A DNA stretch of 64,000 nt from Erodium maritimum. Its lineage: Eukaryota > Streptophyta > Magnoliopsida > Geraniales > Geraniaceae. This document shows positions 1-10,450 of the stretch, one piece after another. The notes beneath the pieces are model-generated. The model was not told where the DNA came from. It saw nothing but the letters and a program-made list of their open reading frames with translations, and did not search any database. The translations under genes were made by a program, and so were the position numbers. The stretch covers positions 3,787,001 through 3,851,000 of the forward strand of contig OY997594.1 in NCBI GenBank assembly GCA_963921825.1, written 5' to 3'. Numbering within the stretch: position 1 is the stretch's first letter; each line of letters opens with the position of its first letter.

Positions 1-1995
1 AAGATATCAAGTGAGCCGACCCACAATGGGTCGGAAAGAATAAGTCTCAAACCTTTGGCAATAGAAGTTTGCGGACCCGCTGAATGGAGGAGTTGAAATT
101 GTGGTTGGAGCTATGGAAAGAATAGCCCTCATAGGCCATTACTCGAAGGCTCCCCATCGCACAATACAAGTTCAACCTCTAACAATAAAGGACAGTGGAG
201 GAAGGGACGGAGGAGGACATGTAATTTTTTTTGGAGGTGTAATGTGCATGACAACTTTAAATTGTCTCTTAGTTGTCGATAATAAAAAATGACGAGTGAC
301 GTTGGTTACCTCACGACATTGCTTCAAAACACAACAAGTTGAGTCCCGCGACCATATGTTCTACAAGGTCACGTGACATTACTTGATGTGTTCTTGGAGT
401 AATGACATAAGGGAATCCCCGTGTAGAAATTGGCTCCAAATGGATTTATTTTAGGCCCATAAAACGAAGGCCCACTTATCAAATATTTAAGCCCCTTATA
501 TGTGTTGATGTATATAGGAACAGTAGGGCACAGTGGGGTATTGGGTCTTACACAGAGTGACGAGTGGCGGCAGATATTTGGGGCAGAGGAGATCAATTTT
601 TGCTTCTGGTGTGCGGCGGCAACATTGGCAATAGATCATGTTCTTGCTTCTTCTATGATGGTTCACCAAAAATGATATCATGGTCATGTAGAAGGTGGCG
701 GCACATTTATGTTAGAGAGATCAAGAGCTATTAATGGTGGTTTCACTTGTTTGGTGTGCTACGGGGTCAAGAACAAGGTAAGACCAAGCTATGATTTTAT
801 TCTCAAGCTATGGTTTTGTTCTTGTAAAGGTGGCTGCAAAATACAAGGAGATTAGTAGTTATTGTTCGAGGCTCTAACTTGGTGGGGTCTTACGTGGTGA
901 CAAGATAAGATTTGTTTCTTGATCTTGTTGTAGGCATCATATGCTTTGGTTAAACCACGGTGAAGACAAGGTCATTAAAGGTGATTTCATAGAGCAAATC
1001 GGTAACAAAAGATTAGGTGTTTTCTTTTGTGGATTATCGTTGTGTATTGAGAAATAGAGAATATGATTTGTGTAATTCTCGGTTTGTTTCTCGGATAATA
1101 CAAGGAGCTCGTCGTTGTCCCGTGGATGTAGGCACATTGCCGAACCACGTAAAATTGCTTGGGTTCTCTGTTTATTTTCTGCACTTTATTATTTGTTCCG
1201 GTTATTTCGCTTATCAGACATTTATTATTTATCGACTGAGTCCTAGGATCGGGAGTTGGAAAATCAGGATATCGGTGTCCCTTGTGGATTGAATCGTGTC
1301 GGTCCTTTTCACCGGATCCGATTGATTTTCGGGGTGAGTCTCGTATTCCGGTTTCGGGGTAATAGATTTCCTACACCCTGTCACTTGTCACATTTGATTA
1401 TGAAATACCGAGAAAACAATTTAAAGTCGTCCGTCATACTACGCCCCAGACTGATTACTCGAGTCCGAGAAGCTGGTTTGCGATAGGAAATAGTAGTTAG
1501 TTTGCACGTGTAATGTGATGACATCGATTGGAACATATTAATAAATGTTTTTCAGTCGGGTCGGGTCTTCTTGCGTTTTGATAAACACATTGATTTGAAC
1601 TTGTTTTCGATTTTAATTCTACACAATAAATTTGGAATAGACCGAATCAGTCTATTCCCATTGTGACACAATTTCAAATAGACTCACAAAACGGGTCTAA
1701 TTCATTCGTGGAGTCCATAAATTTTCTAAAAAATTAGCCTTAATAGACCGGAATTAGACCGAATCGCTCTAATTCCATGGTGGATAATCTCAGGATCATG
1801 GTAACCAAACACGTTTTGCATTACATGCTATAGATGAACTACGACAAAATAAACACAAAAACGAATTCCATGACCGAATCGCATAGCATAATGCCCCCAC
1901 AAGTTCCATATCCGCCTCATTTATTTTACTACAACTTGTTGTTTGTTCATCAACACTACAAGTCTCTCCAACTCTCTTCCTCTTAACTCACATTT
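1..1995. other. Downstream flank of ROD1, no gene recognised
   Basis: No convincing coding sequence; the short ORFs here lack recognisable domains. The stretch around 1121-1150 (cgtggatgtaggc followed by ccgaaccacgt) resembles a motif common in LTRs of plant Copia elements, so roughly 650-1250 may be an LTR remnant. At 1650-1790 there are short internally palindromic tagaccgaat repeats suggestive of a small MITE, but ends were not defined. Confidence 0.35.
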
Positions 1996-2331
1996 CTAAT
2001 TTTCTAGCCTGTAATAAGAAAGTTCTTTGGTTGCAGCAGCCGAAGCCAGTTCCATGTTCCTCTTGCTCTCTTCAATATACTTTCCAGCAAATAAATCGAA
2101 GAGAAGCCCAGCACCAACACCCGCAGCTAAGTCAATTGTGTAGTGACCCCTCGAGCCAAGCAGCCTTACCACTTGCAGGACGTTGAGCACATCAAAAGTC
2201 CAAGCTAGTTTCAATCTCTGCATTCTTCTCATGTCCAGGGATGCTATCACTGACCCCGCCACGTGGCCAGAGAAGAACAAGAAGAACGATACATTCCCGA
2301 CGGGGAAGTCTGCCCCCGACCCCAAGAATCC
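1996..2331 (-). CDS. ROD1 exon 3 with catalytic motifs
   Basis: Encodes residues 165-275 plus a TAG stop. It begins GFLGSGADFPVGN after the acceptor gtcatcag. It carries FFSGHVAGS and GSRGHYTIDLAAGVGAG, the His/His/Asp set of the lipid phosphatase/transferase fold, and a charged C-terminal tail (KYIEESKRN) ending in RLEN. Confidence 0.92.
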   Translation of the reverse strand, partial: GFLGSGADFPVGNVSFFLFFSGHVAGSVIASLDMRRMQRLKLAWTFDVLNVLQVVRLLGSRGHYTIDLAAGVGAGLLFDLFAGKYIEESKRNMELASAAATKELSYYRLEN

Positions 2332-5300
2332 CTGATGACATATATAATTGTTAGAAGTATTTCCTATTTTGCATAGAGTTAAACCCTATATAAAGGGGTG
2401 CTCTCATTATATTGAAACATCAAGAATATCAAATATATCAATAATATTTCAGAAATTTTACATGGTATATGTTAGGATATGATTATTATCTAGAGTTTGA
2501 AAGTTAAACAAACTCTAGAGTATATCCTGTATAGTTTTGAATGTATTGTATTGAGTTATCTGTAACACCCTATATATGTGTATTCACAATGAATAAAACA
2601 CTTACGGGTTAAAACTCTATCATGGTATCAGAGCACGATTTCTAATCCCACCTCCATTTTCGAAATCGTTTCCGCATCTATTCCATTTTTTTTTGCGTTT
2701 TGCGTTCGTGCGTCTTTGGCACAGAACCTGCGCAACCTTTTGGTTCTTCTGCACTTCTCGCCGGTTTCACTGTGCACCACACCAGTGCCTCACACCGGTC
2801 TTCTTCCCCAGCACACCAGTAGCTCCCTCTTCCACAGCACACCAGCAGCTCCTTCTGCTCCACTCCGGTCACATTCATGGCTGATTTCCGTTCGTATCCA
2901 GCGCTTGCAGTGGTTAACATCCGGGGGTCGATTCCGATCACTCTCGAGATGGACAAGGGTCACTATTCCTCGTGGGCCGAGCTCTTCAAAATCCACTGTC
3001 GGGTTTACAAGTTTTTGCACCATATCTTATCGGACTCGGCTCCGGTTCCCTCTGCTGCCTCTTCTTCAGCAGCTCCGGTCTCTGGCAATGAGGTTGCTGA
3101 GGACCCAGACTCGACGGACGCTGCTCCGGTCTCCGGCACAGCCACCACTCCGGCTGCACAAGTGGCTGCTTCCACTGATTCATCCTCGGTTCCGGCTGAC
3201 ATTTGGGATCGCCTTGACGCCATCGTCCTTCAGTGGATATATGGTACTATTTCTAATGATTTACTGCAAACAATCATTGTTCCGAATAGTACTGCTGCAT
3301 ATGCTTGGGATGCTCTTCGTCTTCTCTTTCAGGACAACAAACACTCACGTGCAGTGTACCTCGAGCATCAGTTTAGCTCTACGAAACTTGATGACTTTCC
3401 CAACGTCTCGAGTTTCTGTCAGGAGCTCAAAACTATTGTTGATCAGCTCTCTGATATGGGGGCTCCTGTGTCCAACAACCGTCTGGTTCTTCAGATGGTT
3501 GTCGGACTCTCTGAGGCATATGACAACGTCGCCACGTTGATCCAACAAAGTGATCCGCTTCCCCCATTTTATGAAGCCCGATCAAAGCTCGTTTTAGAGG
3601 AAATGAGAAAGTCTAAGCAAGCGTTGTCGGGCGCTATTGCTTCTTCCAACGCTCTCTATGCGTCTCCGTCACCCAAGGAGGCTGGTGACAGGCCCGACCA
3701 GCACCTCGTGGACGTGGCTCGAACCGTGGCCGTCAACATCCCAGATCTCGTGGAGGTCGCAATTCCAATCGGGACTCCCCAGCCTCTGGATCGGCTCCCC
3801 AGCAGCAGCACCAGCCCTGGTCGGCCCAGCCATTTTATTGGAACGGGCTTCAGTTCTGCCCAGGCCCGCCCGTCTCTTCTTGGGCCGGTCAACTTGGGCC
3901 CTGGGCTAGTCCACCTCAGCAGCAGCAGCCGCGTCTTCCACCGTGCCCTTTCCCCTCTGCTCCTGGTACGTGGATCCGTGCGCCAGCCTCACACCAGCCA
4001 GGTGTTCTGGGCCCTCGGCCCAATTCTGCTCCTCAGGCCCATACTGCTGTGCCTACCGATATTTCATCTGCTATGGCCAATTTATCGATGCAACAGCCAC
4101 TTGATGGGAGTTGGTACATGGACAGCGGAGCCTCATCCCACATGACATCGAACTCAGGTACTCTAAGTTCTTATTTTAAGTCAAATGTTAATCGCTCTAT
4201 CATTGTTGGTAATGGTCATCATATTCCTGTTTCGGGTTCTGGTCGAGCAACTATTTTTCCCACCCATCCTGAATATGCCTTATACGATGTATTACATGCC
4301 CCACACATTGTTAAGAACCTCGTGTCTGTTCGTAGATTTTTCACTGATAATCATGCCTCGATTGAATTTGACCCATTTGATTTTTGTGTGAAGGATTTAC
4401 GGACGGGACATCCGGTTTTGAGATGCAATAGCACATGGGATTTATACCCTGTCACTTCTACTGCTTTTCCTAGTTCGTCATTTCGTTCATCAGCTTTTAT
4501 TACTTTGTCTCCAGAAGTCTGGCATTCGCGGTTAGGTCATCCGGGTCGTCCGGTGTTCGATTCACTTTGTCATTCTAAATTTATTAATTGTACTTCGAAC
4601 AATTTTAATAATTTATGTCATTCTTGTGTGCTTGGAAAACACATTCGTTTGCCATTTCATTCTTCTTTATCTGTTTCGTATGCTCCTTTTGATATTGTAC
4701 ATGCTGACTTGTGGACGTCTCCTGTGTTGAGTTCTTCGGGACACAAATACTATCTTGTTTTAATTGATGATTATACTAACTATGTTTGGACTTTCCCTCT
4801 GGGAAAGAAATCTCAAATATTTCAAGTATTTACATCATTTTCTATGTTTGTCTCAACTCAATTTGGACTCAGTATAAAAAGTTTTCAGTGCGACAATGGG
4901 AAGGAATTTGACAACTCTCCATTCCGAGAGTTTGCCCTCTCGTCAGGCTTGGTCTTCCGGTTCTCGTGTCCTCATACCTCATCTCAGAACGGTCGTGCAG
5001 AACGTAAGCTCCGTAGTCTCAACAATATGGTTCGCACACTTCTTCTTCACGCTTCTATTCCACCATCATTTTGGCATCATGCATTGTCCATGTCTACATA
5101 CTTACACAATATTCTTCCTTCTAAGGTTCTAAATTTCTTGTCACCTGCTTGGTTTCTGTATGGACGTACTCCCACTTATTCTCACATTCGTGTTTTTGGA
5201 TGTCTCTGTTTTCAACTTTTTCCCTCCACATCCATTAACAAGTTGCAGGCTCAATCTACGCCGTGTGTCTTTCTCGGATTTCCTCCAAACCAAAGAGGGT

Positions 5301-8300
5301 ACAAATGTTTTGACATTAAGAGTAACAAATTTATTATATCGAGGCATGTTGTTTTTGACGAATCTTTTTTTCCATTTTCTGTCACCCCTACACCACCTTC
5401 CCCTACTTATGATTTTCTCCTTGACCCCATTTCACCGGCGATCAAAGCCCAACTATTTTTTCCCGTTTCAGGATCCACAGTGCCTTCTCTGGCCCAATCC
5501 AACCCGGCTGCCCACTCCGCTGCTTCCTTGCCCGTTGAGCCCAATCCGCAGCCCACACCACCAGCCGGTCTGCCCACCTCACCTACACCGGTCCTGCCTC
5601 GTCCTTCACCAGGCCCGTCCACTCCTTCTCCAGCCCCCACAGCAAGCCCGGACCACCTGGCTCCGCCTCCAGCCCAGCCCCATCCTATGCTCACCCGTGG
5701 CCTCCACGGGTCAGTCACATGGGCGCTCTCAAGCGCATCATTCGCTACGTCCAAGGGACACGCCATCTCGGCCTTCACATCTCCTCCTCACCTGTGTCTG
5801 GTCTTGTTGCATACACTGACGCTGATTGGGCTGGGTGTCCGGACACGCGCCGATCTACATCAGGTTTCTGCGTTTTTCTGGGTGACAATCTGGTTTCTTG
5901 GTCCTCGAAGCGTCAGCCTACTATATCCCGCTCCGGTACAGAGGCTGAGTACCGCGGTGTGGCTAACGTTGTTTCCGAGACATGCTGGCTTCGCAACCTT
6001 CTTCTCGAACTTCATTGTCCGATAACCCGTGCCACTCTGGTATACTGCGATAACATCAGTACGATCTACCTCACTGGAAAATCTTGTTCAGCATCAGCGT
6101 ACGAAGCATATCGAGTTGGATATCCATTTTGTTCGGGAGAAGGTGGCGAAAGGTCTTGTTCGGGTTTTACATGTTCCGTCTCGATCCCAGATTGCGGATG
6201 TCTTCACCAAGGGCCTGCCTCGGGTTCTTTTTGTTGATTTTCGTTCCAGCCTCAACGTCCGGGAACCTCCCGTTGCGACTGCGGGGGCGTGTTAGGATAT
6301 GATTATTATCTAGAGTTTGAAAGTTAAACAAACTCTAGAGTATATTCTGTATAGTTTTGAATGTATTGTATTGAGTTATCTGTAACACCCCATATATGTG
6401 TATTCACAATGAATAAAACACTTACGGGTTAAAACTCTATCAGTATCAGAGCCTCTTCGATCCTGGTTAGATTTTCGTGGGTTATGGCTTTGCCCACTCG
6501 TTAATATATAATTTAGCGGGTGGGCAAGGCATTATTGTTCGGGATTTCAACTGTTCATCTGAAACACTATTCACGACGGTACTGTTCATCGATACTATTC
6601 ACCGGCGATTCTGTTCACCGTTATTGTTCATGCGGTACTGTTCACGCGCTGAAAACTCAGCCGAACAGTTTCCTTCCATCTCCATTCTTCTGATTTTAGG
6701 GTTTTGGTGATTTTCCGAAAAAAAATCACATATACTTGGGCGTCCGTAAAATCAGCATAGTTTGCACCATCGTCGTGCTTACTTGAAGATGTTTCGCACC
6801 GTCGTTACACGACGTAGTTGCTCAAATTTGTTTCGCACCGTCGGCGTAGTTGCTTGAAGTTGTTTCGCACCGTCGACGTAGTTGCTTGAAGTTCTTTCGC
6901 ACCGTCCTTATGAGGCGTAGTTGCTTGAAAAGTTTTGCACCGTCGTTATGCGACGTAGTTGCTCGAAGTTGTTTCGCATCGTCGTTATGGGACGTCGTTG
7001 CTTGAAATTTTTTGCAGCATCATGTGACATAGTTGCTTGAAGTTGTTTTACAGATGTTTTGCTCCCATGTGGTGGAATTGCTCGAAGCTGAATCGTGCGT
7101 CCGTAAAATCAGGGTATGAGCCAATGGCTCCAGATCGTCTTAGGCTTTAAAAAGCCGTTATAGGGTATCGTCCCGTTTGTCACCTCCACCCTGTGGTCTC
7201 CGGTACATATGCAGATGTCCAGACCTGCTATGGCCCACGTGTAGAAGATCATACCTACACGTGAGGGGGAGTGTTGAAAAAAAATCTAGTCTTCGGCAAC
7301 AACATCATAGTGGTGAAGCAACAACATGAAGAAATTTGAAACTTATTCTTCGTCCACGTGCAAGACTCGTTATCCGATTTGCACGTGAGGGGGAGTGTTA
7401 GAGTTTAGTTTATTTCCAGTTTTAAGTATTTCCTATTCTAGTTAAGTTAGGTTTCCTTTGTTGTTTAGTATTAGTATTTCCTATTTTGCATAGAGTTAAA
7501 CCCAATATAAAGGGGTGTTCTCATTATATTGAAACATCAAGAATATCAAGTTCAATCAATAATATTTTCAGAATTTTACAATTATTATAATTGGACATTC
7601 AATTATAAATATCATCTTAAACTTTTGGTTCAGTTGATCTTTTAATAGTCTAATATGATGATGTCAGAGTTTGATTTCTCAAGGACCCGGGTTCAAACCC
7701 CACTAACTACAAAAAATTCTAATTTCCTTTCTATTTATCGAATTTATCCAAAATGTGTTTATACGTGAATGTGCGTGTTAGAATATAGGGGTAATCATGT
7801 GTCCTAACCCCCCTTGAGGTTTGTTTTGACGATCCTAACTGAGCTTGACATTTCCTTGCACTTCCCAACTGCGACCTTTCCATTTTTTTGCGCAAACTAA
7901 CATTTTCCGTCTATTTTGACGATTCCGTTAAAAAAATGCTACTGTGCACGTAACCAACACGTGTCAAAAACTAACGGAATTCGTTAAAGTAGACGAAAAT
8001 TGTTAGTTTTCGCAAAAAAAGGTCAAACGTAGTTAGGAAATGCAAGGAAAGGTCAAACCCAGTTAGGATCGCCAAAACAAAACTCAAGGGGGGCTGGAAC
8101 CCATGGTTTCCCTTAGAATATAACTATAATTGAACTTTCAACTATCAGCTTGAGCTTTTAATTGATTTGGTCCTCTAATAATAATACCCCGTCATTAATA
8201 TCTAAACATATTCTAACCGGTACCTTTATATTTTTGGTTAATTGTCAAAAAATTTCCGGAAGCATTGTCTATGGCGAAAAGAGAAGACGTTATCTTTTGT

Positions 8301-10225
8301 TCACGTTTTCAAGTTTGATGCATTTTCGTCTCATGCCGTGGTTGATTTCAGGGCAAAGGCCAACCATAGACGTCGGGGCGTTGGTGTGGGGCTCCGATTT
8401 TAGAGGCCACATGAAGAAGCAAAGGCCGCCAACGTTGAGGTGGGTCACCGATATCTAACATGGGCGATTTGATTGGACGGAGGTCGATGATAGGTTTCCG
8501 ACAACATAAGCTGATGCCAACCATTGAAGATTCTACTGGGAACCATGGGATGACCCCGAGGAAACTCATATTTGATACATCAATCTTAAAAGAAGATTAA
8601 GAATCAACAAAGTGTTTGGTGTTATATTGCTTTTACATAAGGAGGGCCTTGAGATGAAATGTTTTAATAAACCTAATTAAATCCAAAAAAATAAAAGGAG
8701 AAAGAGGATAGAATTAGAAACCTGAGGCAAGGGTAGCTGGGTGGAGTAACCTAGTATTCCACGACAAGTGAACATGAAGACCGTTGCAATTGTTGCCCTT
8801 GGACGGCCCTCCACTAAAAAGCTCCATAATATGTACACTGTTTGCATCCCCACAAACACCTAATCAATCATGCACAAATGAATTCAGATTCACAAACACG
8901 GGGCCTTAACTATTAAAAGATTAATTTAATAAAAAACTCATACTGATAGTTGAATACTTTTATTTTTGAAACGGAAAAGTATTATTGAAGCATCAATTCT
9001 ATAAAACGTAGAAGAAGGCAAGAACTGAAAATCCTCATAAATGTAACGAAGCACCAACAACAAAACATGCTCTCAGATCAGAGATACTCCACAAGTTGGG
9101 GCTCTACAATACCCGACCCTTCAAAGGGTAAAAACAGGGATCCCAAAGATAAACACTCATAAAACAGTTAAAACCCAACAAAGACAAAACACAAACAAAA
9201 GGCAATAATCAGTACAGAAAAGGTCTAAATATCTAGATTTATCTACTATGAAGCTTTAAAATAACCACAAGAGCTAGGCAGCACAGTCTAAACCTCCCGA
9301 ACACATAAAACAAAAGCTAAAAACGGGTCTAAAACCAAGTTTAACAAACGATAAACTCGACAGACAAAAAACCCAGATAAATGAAAACCCAAAAACGAAA
9401 ACAGTCGCACCACTGGTAGTTGAATACTTAATTATAATTCTGTATTCTACTACGAGAATTCACGGATAAATCCGTTTATGGATTTTGATACAAATTACTT
9501 TGAAGGTCAAACAGCACGTTGAGAAATACTAATTAAGGGAAAACTCCAGGAAACAACTATGTTTTGATTTTGTAGTACAAGATACAACGATTGACTTTGC
9601 TATCGTTCAAAGTACATGGTTTGACAACAAATTTTTCAAAAACTATAATTTTCTCTCCAAAAAGACGGAATATTCCGTGTTTTGAACAGAATATTCCGAA
9701 ATATTTCGTCTTTTTGGACAGAAAATTATAGTTTTTGGAAAAATTGTTGTCAAACCATGTACTCTGAACGATGGCAAAGTCAATCGTTATATCTTGTACT
9801 ACAAAGTCAAAACATAATTGTTTCCTGAAATTTCCCTACTAATTATAATATCATTTTAGAGGACAACTTACCGTGTTAAGGGCGGCCAAGACAGTATTGA
9901 GCTCCGGCCAGGAAGCCAGAAGGCGATGGAGGCCGCGCGTGGCGGCGAAGCCCAAATCGAAGGGCGCATCGGACGGGGGGACCATGAGGAGGGTGTACTC
10001 CACGGCCATGAAAAACAAGAGACCGGCGGCGAAAAGGCACGGAACGCGGTGGTCCCTTGCGACGCAAGCAAGGTCCCGCATTGTCCAATTCATGAAACAG
10101 GCCTTGCTGCTCCCAACCCCAGAAGGTATTCCGGCGGCCGCGCCGCCGTTGGGCTCCGGCGTGTGGCCGTTGACGGAGGAGACGGGCTTGCGCCGGAGTT
10201 TGAGAAGAGTAGAAGAGCCGTTCAT
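1996..10225 (-). CDS. Phosphatidylcholine:diacylglycerol cholinephosphotransferase (PDCT/ROD1), three exons
   Basis: Transfers phosphocholine between phosphatidylcholine and diacylglycerol in the endoplasmic reticulum, feeding polyunsaturated fatty acids into triacylglycerol (known for Arabidopsis ROD1). Exons 9872-10225, 8722-8859 and 1996-2331, all joined in phase 0 with GT/AG borders, give about 275 residues; Arabidopsis ROD1 is about 300. Recognised by blocks such as CLFAAGLLFF, VLAALNTVFVGMQ, FTCRGILGYSTQLPLPQ and DMRRMQRL. Lipid phosphatase-like catalytic motifs are in exon 3: SGH (H187) and RGHYTIDL (H227, D231). Several hydrophobic segments fit a multispanning membrane protein. The ATG at 10225 sits in a good context (caccATGaac). 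Intron 1 is about 1.0 kb; intron 2 is 6.4 kb and full of transposons. No frameshift or stop was seen, so the gene looks functional. A broken copy lies at 51379-52697. Confidence 0.92.
2470..2622 (+). repeat. 5' LTR of nested Copia
   Basis: Starts TG, ends CA, 153 bp, and is immediately followed by the tRNA-Met-type primer-binding site. It contains a near-palindrome around agagtttg and caaactct. Confidence 0.92.
2877..6295 (+). pseudogene. Copia gag-pol remnant, frameshifted, reverse transcriptase deleted
   Basis: Gag starts at 2877 (MADFRSYPALAVVNI, UBN2-type Gag) and is open to about 3695, where the frame shifts; the new frame continues through an Arg/Gly-rich then Gln/Pro-rich linker into protease (DSGASSHM, about 4120), the GAG-pre-integrase zinc finger (WHSRLGHPG ... 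CHSCVLGKH, 4520-4640), the integrase core (HADLW, CDNGKEF, QNGRAERKL) and a Pro/Ser-rich linker. At about 5718 the sequence passes directly into MGALKRIIRYVQGT, the RT/RNase H connection, so the reverse transcriptase is missing. RNase H follows (YTDADWAG, TEAEYR, YCDNIS), with a second frameshift near 6078 before the end of the domain. It could move only with enzymes supplied in trans. Confidence 0.88.
6290..6442 (+). repeat. 3' LTR of nested Copia
   Basis: 153 bp, nearly identical to the 5' LTR (for example tatattctgt against tatatcctgt). It is preceded by the purine-rich stretch gcgggggcg. Confidence 0.92.
6765..7060 (+). repeat. Degenerate minisatellite in LTR-element interior
   Basis: About six imperfect repeats of roughly 45 bp built on tttcgcaccgtcg and gacgtagttgcttgaag. 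It lies in the non-coding body of the outer LTR element. No function is visible. Confidence 0.7.
7581..7787 (+). repeat. Possible SINE-like or LTR fragment in ROD1 intron 2
   Basis: Contains cccgggttcaaacccc at 7687-7702, which resembles a tRNA B box, inside a sequence with a tract like gatgtcagagtttgat. It may be a tRNA-derived SINE tail or the edge of another LTR element; no cloverleaf is present. Confidence 0.35.
7788..8112. mobile_element. Mutator-type MITE, 325 bp
   Basis: Long imperfect inverted termini: ggggtaatcatg ... ccttgaggtttgttttgac at the left is mirrored by caaaacaaaactcaagggg ... catggtttccc at the right. Flanked by the direct repeat ttagaatata (7778-7787 and 8113-8122), 9-10 bp as expected for Mutator-like elements. 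It has no coding capacity. Confidence 0.85.
8113..8721. other. Remaining ROD1 intron 2 sequence
   Basis: No repeat or gene recognised. Short ORFs on both strands lack family features. Confidence 0.5.
8722..8859 (-). CDS. ROD1 exon 2
   Basis: Encodes 46 residues beginning VFVGMQTVYILW and ending STQLPLPQ. It is preceded by the acceptor ttgattag (8860-8867) and followed by gtttct at 8721. Both borders fall between codons, and the sequence joins the exon 1 and exon 3 products exactly as in Arabidopsis ROD1. Confidence 0.92.
8960..9416 (-). mobile_element. 5'-truncated retroposon in ROD1 intron 1
   Basis: A 457-bp insertion flanked by the 13-bp direct repeat tagttgaatactt (8947-8959 and 9417-9429). 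On the minus strand it ends in an A-rich tail (caaaaataaaa), as expected for a LINE 3' end or SINE. An internally shortened version is present in the ROD1 pseudogene near 51900-51980, so it predates that duplication. Confidence 0.75.
9536..9836. mobile_element. Mutator-type MITE in ROD1 intron 1
   Basis: A fold-back element of about 300 bp with termini agggaaaactccaggaaac and its inverted partner ending gtttcctgaaatttccc, paired over most of its length. Target duplication tactaatta (9527-9535 and 9837-9845), 9 bp. The corresponding site in the ROD1 pseudogene (about 51775-51790) is empty. Confidence 0.85.
9872..10225 (-). CDS. ROD1 exon 1
   Basis: Encodes residues 1-118: a hydrophilic, Gly/Pro-rich N terminus of about 45 residues, then CFMNWTMRDLACVARDH and the first membrane segment LFAAGLLFFMAVEYTLLM. 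It ends in AACACG followed by the strong donor gtaagt at 9871. The donor fixes the end: the frame continues into the intron only for a few codons (SCPLK) that are absent from the family. Confidence 0.92.
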
Positions 10226-10450
10226 GGTGGATGGTGCGGATGATAGTGGAGAGTGTGGTGGTGGGTTTTGTTGTGCTGCGGAGAATCCAAGGATTCGGAG
10301 GTCCTGAATCTGCCGATGTACGTGTTAAAATTAGAGTTCAGGTTCAGACTCAGAGATGTGTCTGGTGGTTTTTGGAGGCTAGGAAAAAGCACAGTTTGAA
10401 GAGTAAAAAGAGCAAAAGCGTTGTTGGAAAAGGATCCTAAATCATTATCC
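10226..10450 (-). promoter_or_regulatory. ROD1 5' leader and proximal promoter region
   Basis: The sequence directly upstream of the ROD1 ATG is pyrimidine-rich on the coding strand (ccaccaccacactctccac). It is conserved in the pseudogene flank at 50820-50930 and 51335-51378. No clear TATA box was identified, so the transcription start is not placed. Confidence 0.45.

Larger units (their letters stand above)
2470..6442 (+). mobile_element. Copia LTR retrotransposon lacking reverse transcriptase
   Basis: Two 153-bp LTRs (2470-2622 and 6290-6442) start tgttaggatatg and end actctatca and differ at only a few bases, so the insertion is fairly young. The primer-binding site tggtatcagagc follows the 5' LTR at 2623. 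Flanks gtata (2465-2469) and gtatc (6443-6447) are a 5-bp target duplication with one change. The interior encodes Gag, protease and integrase in Copia order, then jumps to RNase H. Confidence 0.92.
2349..7580 (+). mobile_element. Non-autonomous LTR element in ROD1 intron 2, split by a nested Copia
   Basis: The 5' LTR is 2349-2462 and the 3' LTR 7396-7580; they share tatttcctattttgcatag and end in tttcagaa(a)ttttaca. The 5' copy lacks about 70 bp near its start. A primer-binding-site start (tggtat) follows at 2463 and continues after the nested element at 6443 (gtatcagagcc), matching the initiator-Met tRNA type of plant Copia elements. A polypurine tract (gaggggga) precedes the 3' LTR, with a second copy at about 7263. 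The interior (6443-7395) has no recognised gag or pol and contains repeated ctgttcat words and a degenerate minisatellite. I could not define a clean target duplication. Confidence 0.75.

Noticed and set aside
2716..3540. 274-residue frame overlapping Copia gag
   Set aside because: Out of frame with the recognised Gag; no domain.
7687..7702. tRNA-like B box
   Set aside because: No A box or cloverleaf at the right spacing; kept only as a possible SINE trace.
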